This document shows positions 34,520 through 43,430 of a stretch of DNA of 64,000 bases, one piece after another. The notes beneath the pieces are model-generated. The model saw only the letters and a program-made list of their open reading frames with translations, was not told the DNA's origin and ran no database searches. The stretch covers positions 2,108,001-2,172,000 of the forward strand of contig NZ_CP056122.1 of NCBI RefSeq assembly GCF_018219455.1. Direction: 5' to 3'. The translations under genes and the position numbers were made by a program. This DNA is from Moritella sp. 5. Its GTDB lineage: Bacteria > Pseudomonadota > Gammaproteobacteria > Enterobacterales > Moritellaceae. Position 1 is the stretch's first letter; every line of letters starts with the position of its first letter.

Positions 34520-36481
34520 ATGTTGAGGTATTTAATGACAGTGCTGGCGTTGATGCTAGCGCTGTTTTTATCGTTGCAGTTACAAACTGAATTAACGATC
34601 ACTGAGCAGTTAGCATTAATCTGTGGTTTAGAACCACGCGTGTTTGTTGAGGTCGATTTTGTTTTCGCTATTTTACCACGCTTGGTTATTGCTATTTTGG
34701 TGGGGGCAAGCTTAGGTTTAGTCGGCAGTTTAATGCAACAGTTAACGCAAAACCCACTGTTATCGCCATTGACTTTTGGCACCTCTTCGGGTGCTTGGTT
34801 AGCCTTGGTATTAGTGGCGGTATTTTTTCCTGATTTAGGTATTGAAAATAGTAATATTTTTGCCTTATTTGGGGCGTTATTGGCAATGGCGTTAGTGTTA
34901 CTGATTACTGGACTTAATAACCTTTCAGGTTTGCCCGTTATTCTTGCAGGAATGGCGGTTAATTTATTACTTGGTGCATTGGCGACTGCGGTTATTTTAC
35001 TTAATGATCAATATGCTAAAAATTTGTTTATTTGGGGCGCAGGTGATCTTGCTCAAAATGGTTGGGATTGGGTGTATTGGTTAATGCCACGTATGCTGGT
35101 TGGTTTGATCATTTTAGCGGTAGCACCACGAGTATTAACGTTAATGCGTATTGGTCAGCAAGGTGCGAGCGCTCGAGGTCTTAACATTATGCCGGTATTT
35201 TTGCTGTTATTACTAGTAGGTGTATGGCTAATATCATCTGTAATTACAGCCGTTGGTGTGATCGGTTTTGTTGGATTATTAACGCCTAATATAGCCCGAT
35301 TTTTAGGCGCAAGAACCGCACGTGATGAACTCTATTATAGCTTGTTATTAGGGGCGCTATTTTTAGTGTTAACGGATAGTTTAGCCGCATGGTTAAGTCA
35401 GTTTACACTCGATTTTATACCGAGTGGAACCGCAGCCGCAGTGATTGGTGCACCTGCGCTTATTTGGTTTAGTCGAAGTGCCTTAAAGGCACAAGATCAA
35501 ATGGTATTTCGTTTACCACAAGGTATTAGTCGTTTAAATAGTCGGGTTTTTATTGCTATTTTAGTCAGTCTGCTGCTCTCTGTGACGTTATCAAGTGTCT
35601 TCGTTATGCAAGATAGCGCTTGGACATTCGCATGGCCTGATGCATTTTCTTGGTCGATACGATGGCCGCGTATTTTAACATCTTTATCTGCGGGGGCTGG
35701 CTTAGCGGTTGCTGGTACAATTTTACAACGTTTGATTCATAATCCTCTTGCGAGCCCTGATATTTTAGGCATTTCAGCAGGGGCTATTTTTGCGTTAGTA
35801 TTTGCGAGTATGTTTTGGGGTATTACTATTTTCGAAGCGGGTCCACTGGTTGCATTTGTTGGTGCTATGGGGGCGTTAGTGATTATTTTACTTTTAGGTA
35901 AAAAACATGATTATTCACCGCCGAAATTAATTCTTACTGGTATTGCGTTAACGGCATTAATTGAAGCCTTTGTACAATTTGCGCTAGCGCGTGGTAATGA
36001 TGATGTTTATGGTATTTTAGCTTGGTTGGCGGGTTCTAGCTACAGAGTTAGTGCAGATCAAGCGGTGACTCTTGCCGTGAGTGTCATGTTATTATTACTA
36101 TTAGCGTTTTCACTGTCACGTTGGTTAACATTAATATCTGCGGGCAAAGAAATGGCGTTTTCGCGAGGGTTAAATGGATCCGCGGCGTTTGTATTATTAC
36201 TCTGTTTGGTCGCATTACTGGTGGCGTTTGTCACTGCTAATATGGGACCTGTTGCCTTTATTGGTTTACTTGCACCTCATATGGCTGCGATGTTAGGCGC
36301 AAAAAGTGTCAAACAACAACTGTTGGTTAGCGCGTTACTGGGGGGATTTTTAGTGCAATTTTCTGATTGGCTTGGTCAGGTTGTGTTATATCCGGCTCAG
36401 TTGGCTGCTGGTATTCTGGTTTCTCTTATCGGTGGAAGCTATTTTATTTTCTTATTGATTAAAGGTCGATTAACTACTTAG
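34520..36481 (+). CDS. Double-length siderophore ABC permease (FhuB type)
   Basis: A 653-aa inner-membrane permease made of two tandem FecCD-like halves (about 1-325 and 335-653), as in FhuB. Each half has the family blocks (NPLLSPLTFGTSSGAW and NPLASPDILGISAGAIF) and a GFVGLLTPNIARF or AFIGLLAPHMAAM coupling loop. About 20 membrane segments are expected. It completes the importer with the two preceding genes. GGAAG lies before the ATG. Confidence 0.92.
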   Translation: MLRYLMTVLALMLALFLSLQLQTELTITEQLALICGLEPRVFVEVDFVFAILPRLVIAILVGASLGLVGSLMQQLTQNPLLSPLTFGTSSGAWLALVLVAVFFPDLGIENSNIFALFGALLAMALVLLITGLNNLSGLPVILAGMAVNLLLGALATAVILLNDQYAKNLFIWGAGDLAQNGWDWVYWLMPRMLVGLIILAVAPRVLTLMRIGQQGASARGLNIMPVFLLLLLVGVWLISSVITAVGVIGFVGLLTPNIARFLGARTARDELYYSLLLGALFLVLTDSLAAWLSQFTLDFIPSGTAAAVIGAPALIWFSRSALKAQDQMVFRLPQGISRLNSRVFIAILVSLLLSVTLSSVFVMQDSAWTFAWPDAFSWSIRWPRILTSLSAGAGLAVAGTILQRLIHNPLASPDILGISAGAIFALVFASMFWGITIFEAGPLVAFVGAMGALVIILLLGKKHDYSPPKLILTGIALTALIEAFVQFALARGNDDVYGILAWLAGSSYRVSADQAVTLAVSVMLLLLLAFSLSRWLTLISAGKEMAFSRGLNGSAAFVLLLCLVALLVAFVTANMGPVAFIGLLAPHMAAMLGAKSVKQQLLVSALLGGFLVQFSDWLGQVVLYPAQLAAGILVSLIGGSYFIFLLIKGRLTT

Positions 36482-36606
36482 GGCCAATTGAACAGGTATT
36501 ATATTTGATAATATTACTCTGGTTGTTTGATTATTATGTGTTGAATTACAATTTCTTAGCGTGTAGGTTAGGTATAAACGAACCGCTAGCACGCTAAGGA
36601 TATTTG

Positions 36607-37068
36607 ATGATAATAAGAAAAGCCGAGTTAGATGATATTGATGCAATCAGCCAGTTAATCACGCCACTTGTCATTAAATACATTTTACCTACTTGTAGCA
36701 AAGAGGGTGGGCAGCTAATTCTGAACTCTATGGCACCAAATTGTATCGCTAACTATTTAGATGCAGGCCATGAATATCATGTCGCAGAATTAAATGGCGA
36801 ACTAGTTGGTGTTGTCGGGATGAAAGATAATGCGCATTTGTACCATTTATTTGTTGCTGATTCACAACAAGGGAAGGGGTTATCTAGAACGTTATGGGAA
36901 CTGGCAAGAGACGTATGCTTTACCAATGGTAACGAAGGTCTGTTTACGGTTAATTCAGCTATAAATGCGACAGACGTATATCTAAAATTTGGCTTTGTGC
37001 CTGTGAGTGGCGTTCGGGAAAGAGCAGGTATTAAAGATATGCCAATGGAATTGACTTTATGTCATTAA
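36607..37068 (+). CDS. GNAT-family N-acetyltransferase (ArgA/PanZ-like subgroup)
   Basis: A 153-aa GNAT protein. It begins MIIRKAELDDIDAISQLI, carries LYHLFVADSQQGKGLSRTLWE (acetyl-CoA loop QQGKGL) and ends with NATDVYLKFGFVPV. The substrate is unknown. AGGA lies 6 nt before the ATG at 36607. It stands alone. Confidence 0.82.
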   Translation: MIIRKAELDDIDAISQLITPLVIKYILPTCSKEGGQLILNSMAPNCIANYLDAGHEYHVAELNGELVGVVGMKDNAHLYHLFVADSQQGKGLSRTLWELARDVCFTNGNEGLFTVNSAINATDVYLKFGFVPVSGVRERAGIKDMPMELTLCH

Positions 37069-37187
37069 AATCTCTCAGTGGGTAATTATATTACGCTTTT
37101 AGAGTATTGATTTATTTTGTTAACAAGTTAGAGTACTCATTCTATATTTATATCATGTTTCCGATTAAGCTAGAATGAGTTGATGTT

Positions 37188-37715
37188 ATGGAAAACAATA
37201 ACGGTTTTACATTAATTGAATTAGTCATAGTGATCATCGTTTTAGGTGTTCTAGCCGTGACAGTCATCCCTAAATTTATTCATATGAAGCACGATGCAAC
37301 GAGTGCCGTTGTGCAGAGCGCCAGTGCGACGTTGAAAGCGGCAATAGGCTTGGTTAATGTGCGTAAAGAAATTGACGGGTCAGAAACGAGTGTTAATTAT
37401 AATGGTAATACGGTCACATTAGTGGCTGGTAATCCTAAGCCAGATGCAAGACAGATGCGCTATTTTTTGAATATGGATTTACCGAGTTCAATATGGACTC
37501 CAAATTGGTTAACTGTACCTTGTGATGATTCTGCATTTTGTATTCTTGGTAATCGTAGTTATATGAATGAACCGGTTATTGATGGCGTTACATCTGGGCA
37601 TGTTGTTTTCTTTTGGCCAAATGGACATGTACTTGGAAGTTGCTTTGCCTACTACGCTAATTTAGAAATTGAAGGTTCTCAGCCTGTTATTGGTTTCGAA
37701 GATTCGGGCTGTTAG
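37188..37715 (+). CDS. Orphan type IV pilin-like (MSHA-like) protein
   Basis: A 175-aa prepilin. A short leader MENNNG is followed by FTLIELVIVIIVLGVLAVTVIPKF, the class III N-terminal helix with Glu at position 5 of the mature protein, so a PilD-type peptidase should cut after Gly6. The periplasmic part has four cysteines able to form two disulfides and resembles MSHA-type minor pilins. No pilus assembly gene is adjacent, so it must use machinery encoded elsewhere. Confidence 0.87.
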   Translation: MENNNGFTLIELVIVIIVLGVLAVTVIPKFIHMKHDATSAVVQSASATLKAAIGLVNVRKEIDGSETSVNYNGNTVTLVAGNPKPDARQMRYFLNMDLPSSIWTPNWLTVPCDDSAFCILGNRSYMNEPVIDGVTSGHVVFFWPNGHVLGSCFAYYANLEIEGSQPVIGFEDSGC

Positions 37716-37772
37716 TTTCGCTGTCAACTTGTAAGAGTAGGAGCCCGAGCTGACTCCTATACCATTACAGGG

Positions 37773-37904
37773 TTATTCCTCTTTACCAATTGTCCCCATC
37801 AAATACCGCCAACTGATCATCGCCCGGTGAAAGAGCTTGTTACTGTCATTGCATCCTGCGAGTAAAATACTGCAAGTGAGTAACGATAATCCAAATTTTT
37901 TCAT
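37773..37904 (-). CDS. Small putative lipoprotein (43 aa)
   Basis: A 43-residue protein with a KK start, a hydrophobic stretch and the lipobox LLAGC, so Cys18 would be lipidated. The mature part is about 26 residues (FHRAMISWRYLMG). No strong ribosome site is visible. A hairpin (TAGGAG / CTCCTA, 37738-37759) lies just after the stop, between it and the convergent pilin gene. Function unknown. Confidence 0.5.
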   Translation of the reverse strand: MKKFGLSLLTCSILLAGCNDSNKLFHRAMISWRYLMGTIGKEE

Positions 37905-38167
37905 TTTGAATTGTCATTAGTGTACGGTATTTGCACACACTATTTAACATTGAGGTATTTTTTGAATCATTTAATGGTTTCCATTGTCTGTATTAAGCAT
38001 TTTATTAATCGGCGTGATTTTATACGCTTGATATATGCATATAGTAGATAAGCCGTTGTAAATACTATTTACAACGCTATTATTGAGTAAGAGTTTAATG
38101 TGACGGCTTGCCATGTTTTAACGTTACTTGAAAAACGTAAGTGTCAGTGTCTTATTGGAGATAGTAT

Positions 38168-39202
38168 ATGAAGGGAATTTTAGCAACTACAGTTATTACC
38201 AGTTTGCTATTATCTGGCTGCAGTGAGGAACAGGTTGTAATACCTGAACCAGACTCCCGGCCTGTTAAGTTACAAGCGGTTGATGTCGGTATTAAAGATA
38301 CATTTCGTACCTTTCCTGGGGTGGTTGAAGCCGACGACAAAGCGGTACTTGCATTCCGTGTTTCAGGTCTTTTATTCTCGGTTGATGCCAACCCCGGCGA
38401 CAATGTTGTGAAAGGGCAAAAGCTTGCTAGTTTGAGCCAAGATGAGTTTTTATTACAAGTCGAACAGGCACAGGCAAATTATGAATTGGCTTCGGTACAG
38501 TTTAAACGTGATGCTAAATTGCGTAAAACCAATGTTGTTTCTGAATTAGCATACGATACTTCTAAGGCTAAGCGAAACCAAGCGCAAGCGGCGTTAAGCA
38601 AGCAAGAATCCAATCTCGGTTATGCGACCTTGGTAGCCCCTTATGATGGTACTTTATCCTTATCCTTAAAGGAAAATCATGAATATGTAATGGCGAAAGA
38701 ACCTGTGATGCATATTCAGCGTGCGGGTATTATCAATGTAACATTCCAATTGCCTGAACAACTACTTACGCGTTTCAATAATGAATATAGTCGTAACCCT
38801 ACCGTTATTTTCGATACTATCCCGGGCGAAGCATTTCCTGCTCAATTTAAAGAAATTGATACCGAAGCAAATGCAACAAATTCCAGTTATAAAGTAACCT
38901 TGTTTATGGATCGCCCTGAAGGCAAGAACATTTTACCTGGAATGGCTGGTTCAGTCCGTATTGCGCTTCCAAAAGGCAGTGTTGGTAGTATTTCACCACA
39001 AGCGTTAATGAAAAAGGGTGGTTCATATTTTGTATGGCAGGTTGATGATCAAGGTATTGTTCACAAGCGTGAAATCGAATTAGATGAAAACAGGCGTGTT
39101 ACGAAGGGATTGAACGATGGTGATAACGTTGCGATCTCGGGTGTAAATCAATTGCGCGAAGGTCAGAAAGTGAGACCGTGGGTCAAGGAACGAGGACTGT
39201 AA
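38168..39202 (+). CDS. RND efflux periplasmic adaptor subunit 1
   Basis: A 344-aa membrane-fusion lipoprotein with the lipobox LLLSGC (Cys near 18). The barrel-sandwich halves VDANPGDNVVKGQKLASL and NLGYATLVAPYDGTLS flank a short coiled coil, and the C-terminal LREGQKV domain is complete. It links the RND pump to an outer-membrane channel. It is first in a three-gene operon, 1 bp before the second adaptor. GGAG precedes the ATG. Two adaptors with one pump is the layout of VexIJK/VmeTUV of Vibrio. Confidence 0.9.
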   Translation: MKGILATTVITSLLLSGCSEEQVVIPEPDSRPVKLQAVDVGIKDTFRTFPGVVEADDKAVLAFRVSGLLFSVDANPGDNVVKGQKLASLSQDEFLLQVEQAQANYELASVQFKRDAKLRKTNVVSELAYDTSKAKRNQAQAALSKQESNLGYATLVAPYDGTLSLSLKENHEYVMAKEPVMHIQRAGIINVTFQLPEQLLTRFNNEYSRNPTVIFDTIPGEAFPAQFKEIDTEANATNSSYKVTLFMDRPEGKNILPGMAGSVRIALPKGSVGSISPQALMKKGGSYFVWQVDDQGIVHKREIELDENRRVTKGLNDGDNVAISGVNQLREGQKVRPWVKERGL

Positions 39203-39203
39203 C

Positions 39204-40319
39204 ATGAAAAAACTTCCCTCTATTATTATTGCGCTTAGTGCGATGACAATATTACAAGGTTGTGAAAAACTAATTGTTGAGCCAAGACAAAAAGTGCAGT
39301 TAGTTAAAGTCGATACAGTGAAATTAGCGGAAGAAACGGCGAAGTTATCGTTTCCTGCGGTTGCGGTTGCAGCGGATAAATCAAGTTTGTCTTTCCGATT
39401 GCAAGGCGAAGTTACATCTGTGAGGGTTCGTCCCGGTGACCGAGTGACTCAGGGGCAAATACTTGCTCAAATTGATCCTACTTATTACCGTTTAGAAGTT
39501 GATGACGCAAAAGCTGAATACGCGATTGCAGATAGCCAATATCGTCGTTCGGCAAAGCTTGTTGATCAAGGTTATATTGCGCCGTCTCAATTTGATGAGC
39601 TTAAAGCGCAGCGTCGTATTGCTAAAGCAAGGTTGGATATAGCCAAGTTAAATTTAAGTTTCACGGCGTTGAGATCGCCGTTTTCAGGTGTTATTTCACA
39701 TGTACCAATTCAGCAGTTTGAAAATGTGCAAGTGGGTCAGCAGGTGATGAATATTCACAGCACAACGACGGTCGATATTCAATTACAAGCACCGGACATT
39801 ATTTATTCTAAAAGTTCGGCGGTACAAGTTGAAGCCTCTAGACCTGGCGCTAAGATCATTGCGGCTGATGGCACAGAGTACGAAGCACATTTAAAAGAGT
39901 TCACTACTGAACCGGATCCCGAAGTGGGCTCATTTGTCGTTACACTGACGATGCCAATGCCTAAAGATAGATTTATTCTTGATGGGATGGCTGTTGAAGT
40001 GCGGGCTGATGCTCAAAAGCTAAATATTTATAAGACCAATGAACCCTTTATTCCGCTCGAAGCTATTTTAAATGAAGATGGCGATGATTTGAATTTAACG
40101 CAAAAATTTGTTTGGGTTGTGAACAATGATAATACAGTGAGTAAGCGTCAAATTGTGACGGGTAAAGTGGTCAATGACGGTGTTCGTTTAAGTTCGGGCT
40201 TATCAGTCGGTGAGAAAATTGTGGTTGCTGGTGGCAACCGTTTACGTGAAGGTCAATCGATCAAAATTTTCGATGATTCAATCAATAATTCAACGGATAC
40301 TGAAGAGGCTGGACAATAA
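39204..40319 (+). CDS. RND efflux periplasmic adaptor subunit 2
   Basis: A 371-aa membrane-fusion protein with its own lipobox (LQGC, near 20) and the same domain order: VRPGDRVTQGQILAQID, hairpin coiled coil, LSFTALRSPFSGVIS, beta barrel and a C-terminal LREGQSIKIF. It is only distantly similar to adaptor 1, so the two may form a mixed hexamer. It overlaps the pump gene by 1 bp (TAATG). Confidence 0.9.
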   Translation: MKKLPSIIIALSAMTILQGCEKLIVEPRQKVQLVKVDTVKLAEETAKLSFPAVAVAADKSSLSFRLQGEVTSVRVRPGDRVTQGQILAQIDPTYYRLEVDDAKAEYAIADSQYRRSAKLVDQGYIAPSQFDELKAQRRIAKARLDIAKLNLSFTALRSPFSGVISHVPIQQFENVQVGQQVMNIHSTTTVDIQLQAPDIIYSKSSAVQVEASRPGAKIIAADGTEYEAHLKEFTTEPDPEVGSFVVTLTMPMPKDRFILDGMAVEVRADAQKLNIYKTNEPFIPLEAILNEDGDDLNLTQKFVWVVNNDNTVSKRQIVTGKVVNDGVRLSSGLSVGEKIVVAGGNRLREGQSIKIFDDSINNSTDTEEAGQ

Positions 40320-43300
40320 TGAAACAAGATATCGCCGCCTATTTTATTAAAAATAAAGTGATCAGCTGGATGATCACGCTTATCTTCTTAATTGGAGGTA
40401 CGATGGCCTTTTTCGGATTAGGTCGATTAGAAGATCCTGCATTTACAATTAAAGATGCGATGGTCGTGACATCTTACCCGGGGGCTACGCCATTACAAGT
40501 TGAAGAAGAGGTCACTTATCCGCTTGAAAAAGCAATTCAGCAATTAACATATGTTGATGAGGTAAACTCTATTTCGAGCCGCGGTTTGTCACAAATTACC
40601 GTGACGATGAAGAATAACTATGGTCCGGATGATTTACCACAAATTTGGGATGAGTTACGTCGGAAAGTGAATGATATAAAATCCCATTTACCGCCAGGTG
40701 TGGCTGAACCATCAGTGATTGATGATTTTGGTGATGTATACGGTATTTTGCTGGCGATAACGGGTGATGGTTATTCTTACAAAGAACTGAATGACTATGT
40801 TGACTATTTACGCCGAGAAATCGAGTTGGTCGATGGTGTTGGTAAAGTATCTGTATCTGGTGTGCAGCAAGAGCAGGTCTTTATTGAAATGTCGATGCAA
40901 CGTTTAAGTAGTTTGGGTATTTCACCTACGACTATTTACAATACGCTGGCAGCGCAAAACTTGGTATCCAGTGCTGGTGCGGTAAGGATGGGTACTGAAT
41001 ACATCCGTATTCACCCAACGGGCGAGTTTTCCGATGTTGACTCGCTAGGCGATTTAATTATTACAGAAAATGGTGCACAGGGGCTGATTTATCTACGTGA
41101 CGTAGCAACGATTAAGCGTGGTTTTAAAGAAGTTCCCGATAACTTAGTGACTTTTAATGGCAAAGTCGCATTGAATGTGGGCGTGTCATTTATTTCTGGT
41201 GTTAATGTTGTCGAAATGGGCAAAGGGGTTTATCAACGTCTCGCAGAGCTTAAAGAGCAACAACCGATTGGTATCGATATAGATATTGTATATAGCCAAC
41301 CCGATGAAGTTGATAAGTCAGTAAAAGGCTTCATTATCAGCTTAGGTCAAGCGATAGGTATTGTTATCATTGTTTTACTTTTATTCATGGGGATTCGAGC
41401 TGGTGTTTTAATTGGGTTAATTTTATTGCTTACCGTTTTGGGTACGTTTGTATTCATGAATATGATGGCAATTGATCTACAGCGTATTTCACTTGGTGGA
41501 TTGGTGATTGCATTAGGTATGCTGGTGGACAACGCCATCGTCGTGGTAGAAGGTATTTTAATTGGGGTACAAAAAGGCCGGACGCGTTTGCAGGCGGCAA
41601 CCGACATTGTCACGCAGACTAAATGGCCTTTATTAGGTGCAACGGTTATTGCTGTCACTGCATTTGCTCCTATTGGTTTATCACAAGATTCAACGGGTGA
41701 ATATACCCAAACGTTATTTAGTGTGTTACTTATCTCGTTGATGCTAAGCTGGTTTACGGCCATATCACTGACGCCATTTTTTGCCGATATGTTCTTTAAA
41801 GGTATTAAAGTTGATGCCGAAAGTGAAGATAATGACCCGTATAAAGGGGTTGTCTTTGTTGTTTATAAACGCGCATTAGAAGCATGCATGAAAAATGCGT
41901 GGACAACAGTATTCGCATTAATCTTAATGTTAGCGGCAAGTTTGTATGGTTTTACGCAGTTAAAGCAATCATTTTTCCCTTCGTCAACAACACCAATGTT
42001 TATGATTGATGTTTGGCTACCGGAAGGTACTGATATTCGTGCTACCAATGAAAAGCTACGTGAATTAGAAGTGATGGTGAGGGCCAATGCGGGTGTATCA
42101 CATGTATCTTCAAGCACGGGTAAAGGTTCTCAGCGATTTATGTTGACCTACGCACCAGAGAAAAGCTATGCAGCGTACGGTGAGTTAATTATCCGTGTTG
42201 AAGACTATGACGATGTCATGCCAATGTTACGTAAAGTGAGTGGGCAACTTGACTCACAACACCCTGATATTGAATATAAACTAAAACGTATTGAGTTAGG
42301 GCCTTCATCAGGTTCTAAAATTGAAGCGCGTTTAGTCGGGTCAGATCCAACGGTATTACGTGGCTTAGCACAGAAAGCAACTGATATTATGCGTGCCGAT
42401 CCAGGGGCATTTAACGTGCGTCATGATTGGCGTGAACGTACTAAAGTGATTGAGCCTGTATTTAACGAAAGCCAGGCTCGTCGATATGGTATTACTAAAT
42501 CAGACGTTGACGATTTATTGCAAATGGCATTTTCTGGTCTGACCGTTGGTATTTATCGTGACGGTACAAACCTGTTACCCATAATTGCCCGATTACCTGA
42601 AAAAGAACGTGTGGATATCAGTACGATTGAAGGTATGAAGATCTGGAGTCCTGTATTGAAAGGTTATGTGCCACTACAACAAGTGGTATTAGCGGTTAAT
42701 ATTCGTTGGGAAGATCCGATTGTCGTGCGTAAAAACCGTAAACGTATGTTGACCATATTTGCTGATCCCGATCCTTTAGGTGATGAAACGGCAGCAACGT
42801 TGCAAAAACGTATTCAACCGTTAGTCGAAGGTCTCGATTTCCCTCCGGGTTATTCACTCGAGTGGGGTGGTGAATATGAATCGTCTTCGAAAGCGCAAGC
42901 ATCATTATTCCAAACGATGCCTATGGGCTATTTGTTCATGTTCTTAATTACGGTCTTCTTATTTAATAATGTGAGAAATGCGGTGATTGTATGGGCAACC
43001 GTCCCTCTAGCTATTATTGGTGTAACAACAGGGCTACTAGCGCTAAATACACCGTTTGGTTTTATGGCTCTGTTGGGCTTCTTGAGTCTGTCAGGTATGC
43101 TGGTTAAGAATGGTATTGTATTGCTTGATCAAATTGAGCTCGAGATTCACACTGGTAAAGAAAAGTATCAAGCGGTTGTTGATGCAGCTGTTAGCCGTGT
43201 TCGTCCTGTTTGTATGGCGGCAATCACAACGGTATTAGGTATGATCCCGTTATTACCCGATGTGTTCTTCAAACCTATGGCTGTTACTATCATGTTTGGT

Positions 43301-43384
43301 TTAGGATTTGCTACTGTACTGACACTGATTGTTGTACCTGTGTTATATAGTATGTTCCATAGATTACAAATAATAGAAAAATAG
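40319..43384 (+). CDS. RND efflux pump inner-membrane transporter
   Basis: A 1021-aa proton-driven RND transporter with 12 transmembrane helices and two large periplasmic loops. The proton-relay region shows GMLVDNAIVVVEG in helix 4, and the GFMALLGFLSLSGMLVKNGIVLLDQ block near the C-terminus is typical. It belongs to the HAE1-like group nearest VexK/VmeV (bile salts, detergents and dyes as substrates in Vibrio). No TolC gene is beside it, so a shared channel is expected. A T8 terminator follows. Confidence 0.92.
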   Translation: MKQDIAAYFIKNKVISWMITLIFLIGGTMAFFGLGRLEDPAFTIKDAMVVTSYPGATPLQVEEEVTYPLEKAIQQLTYVDEVNSISSRGLSQITVTMKNNYGPDDLPQIWDELRRKVNDIKSHLPPGVAEPSVIDDFGDVYGILLAITGDGYSYKELNDYVDYLRREIELVDGVGKVSVSGVQQEQVFIEMSMQRLSSLGISPTTIYNTLAAQNLVSSAGAVRMGTEYIRIHPTGEFSDVDSLGDLIITENGAQGLIYLRDVATIKRGFKEVPDNLVTFNGKVALNVGVSFISGVNVVEMGKGVYQRLAELKEQQPIGIDIDIVYSQPDEVDKSVKGFIISLGQAIGIVIIVLLLFMGIRAGVLIGLILLLTVLGTFVFMNMMAIDLQRISLGGLVIALGMLVDNAIVVVEGILIGVQKGRTRLQAATDIVTQTKWPLLGATVIAVTAFAPIGLSQDSTGEYTQTLFSVLLISLMLSWFTAISLTPFFADMFFKGIKVDAESEDNDPYKGVVFVVYKRALEACMKNAWTTVFALILMLAASLYGFTQLKQSFFPSSTTPMFMIDVWLPEGTDIRATNEKLRELEVMVRANAGVSHVSSSTGKGSQRFMLTYAPEKSYAAYGELIIRVEDYDDVMPMLRKVSGQLDSQHPDIEYKLKRIELGPSSGSKIEARLVGSDPTVLRGLAQKATDIMRADPGAFNVRHDWRERTKVIEPVFNESQARRYGITKSDVDDLLQMAFSGLTVGIYRDGTNLLPIIARLPEKERVDISTIEGMKIWSPVLKGYVPLQQVVLAVNIRWEDPIVVRKNRKRMLTIFADPDPLGDETAATLQKRIQPLVEGLDFPPGYSLEWGGEYESSSKAQASLFQTMPMGYLFMFLITVFLFNNVRNAVIVWATVPLAIIGVTTGLLALNTPFGFMALLGFLSLSGMLVKNGIVLLDQIELEIHTGKEKYQAVVDAAVSRVRPVCMAAITTVLGMIPLLPDVFFKPMAVTIMFGLGFATVLTLIVVPVLYSMFHRLQIIEK

Positions 43385-43403
43385 CGTGATGAGAAAATGA
43401 AGG

Positions 43404-43430
43404 AGGAGCCATTATAGGCTCCTTTTTTTT
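43404..43430 (+). terminator. Rho-independent terminator of the RND operon
   Basis: AGGAGCC and GGCTCCT form a 7-bp stem with a 6-nt loop, followed by eight T residues. It lies 20 bp after the pump stop and just before the stop of the convergent chemoreceptor gene. Confidence 0.92.
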
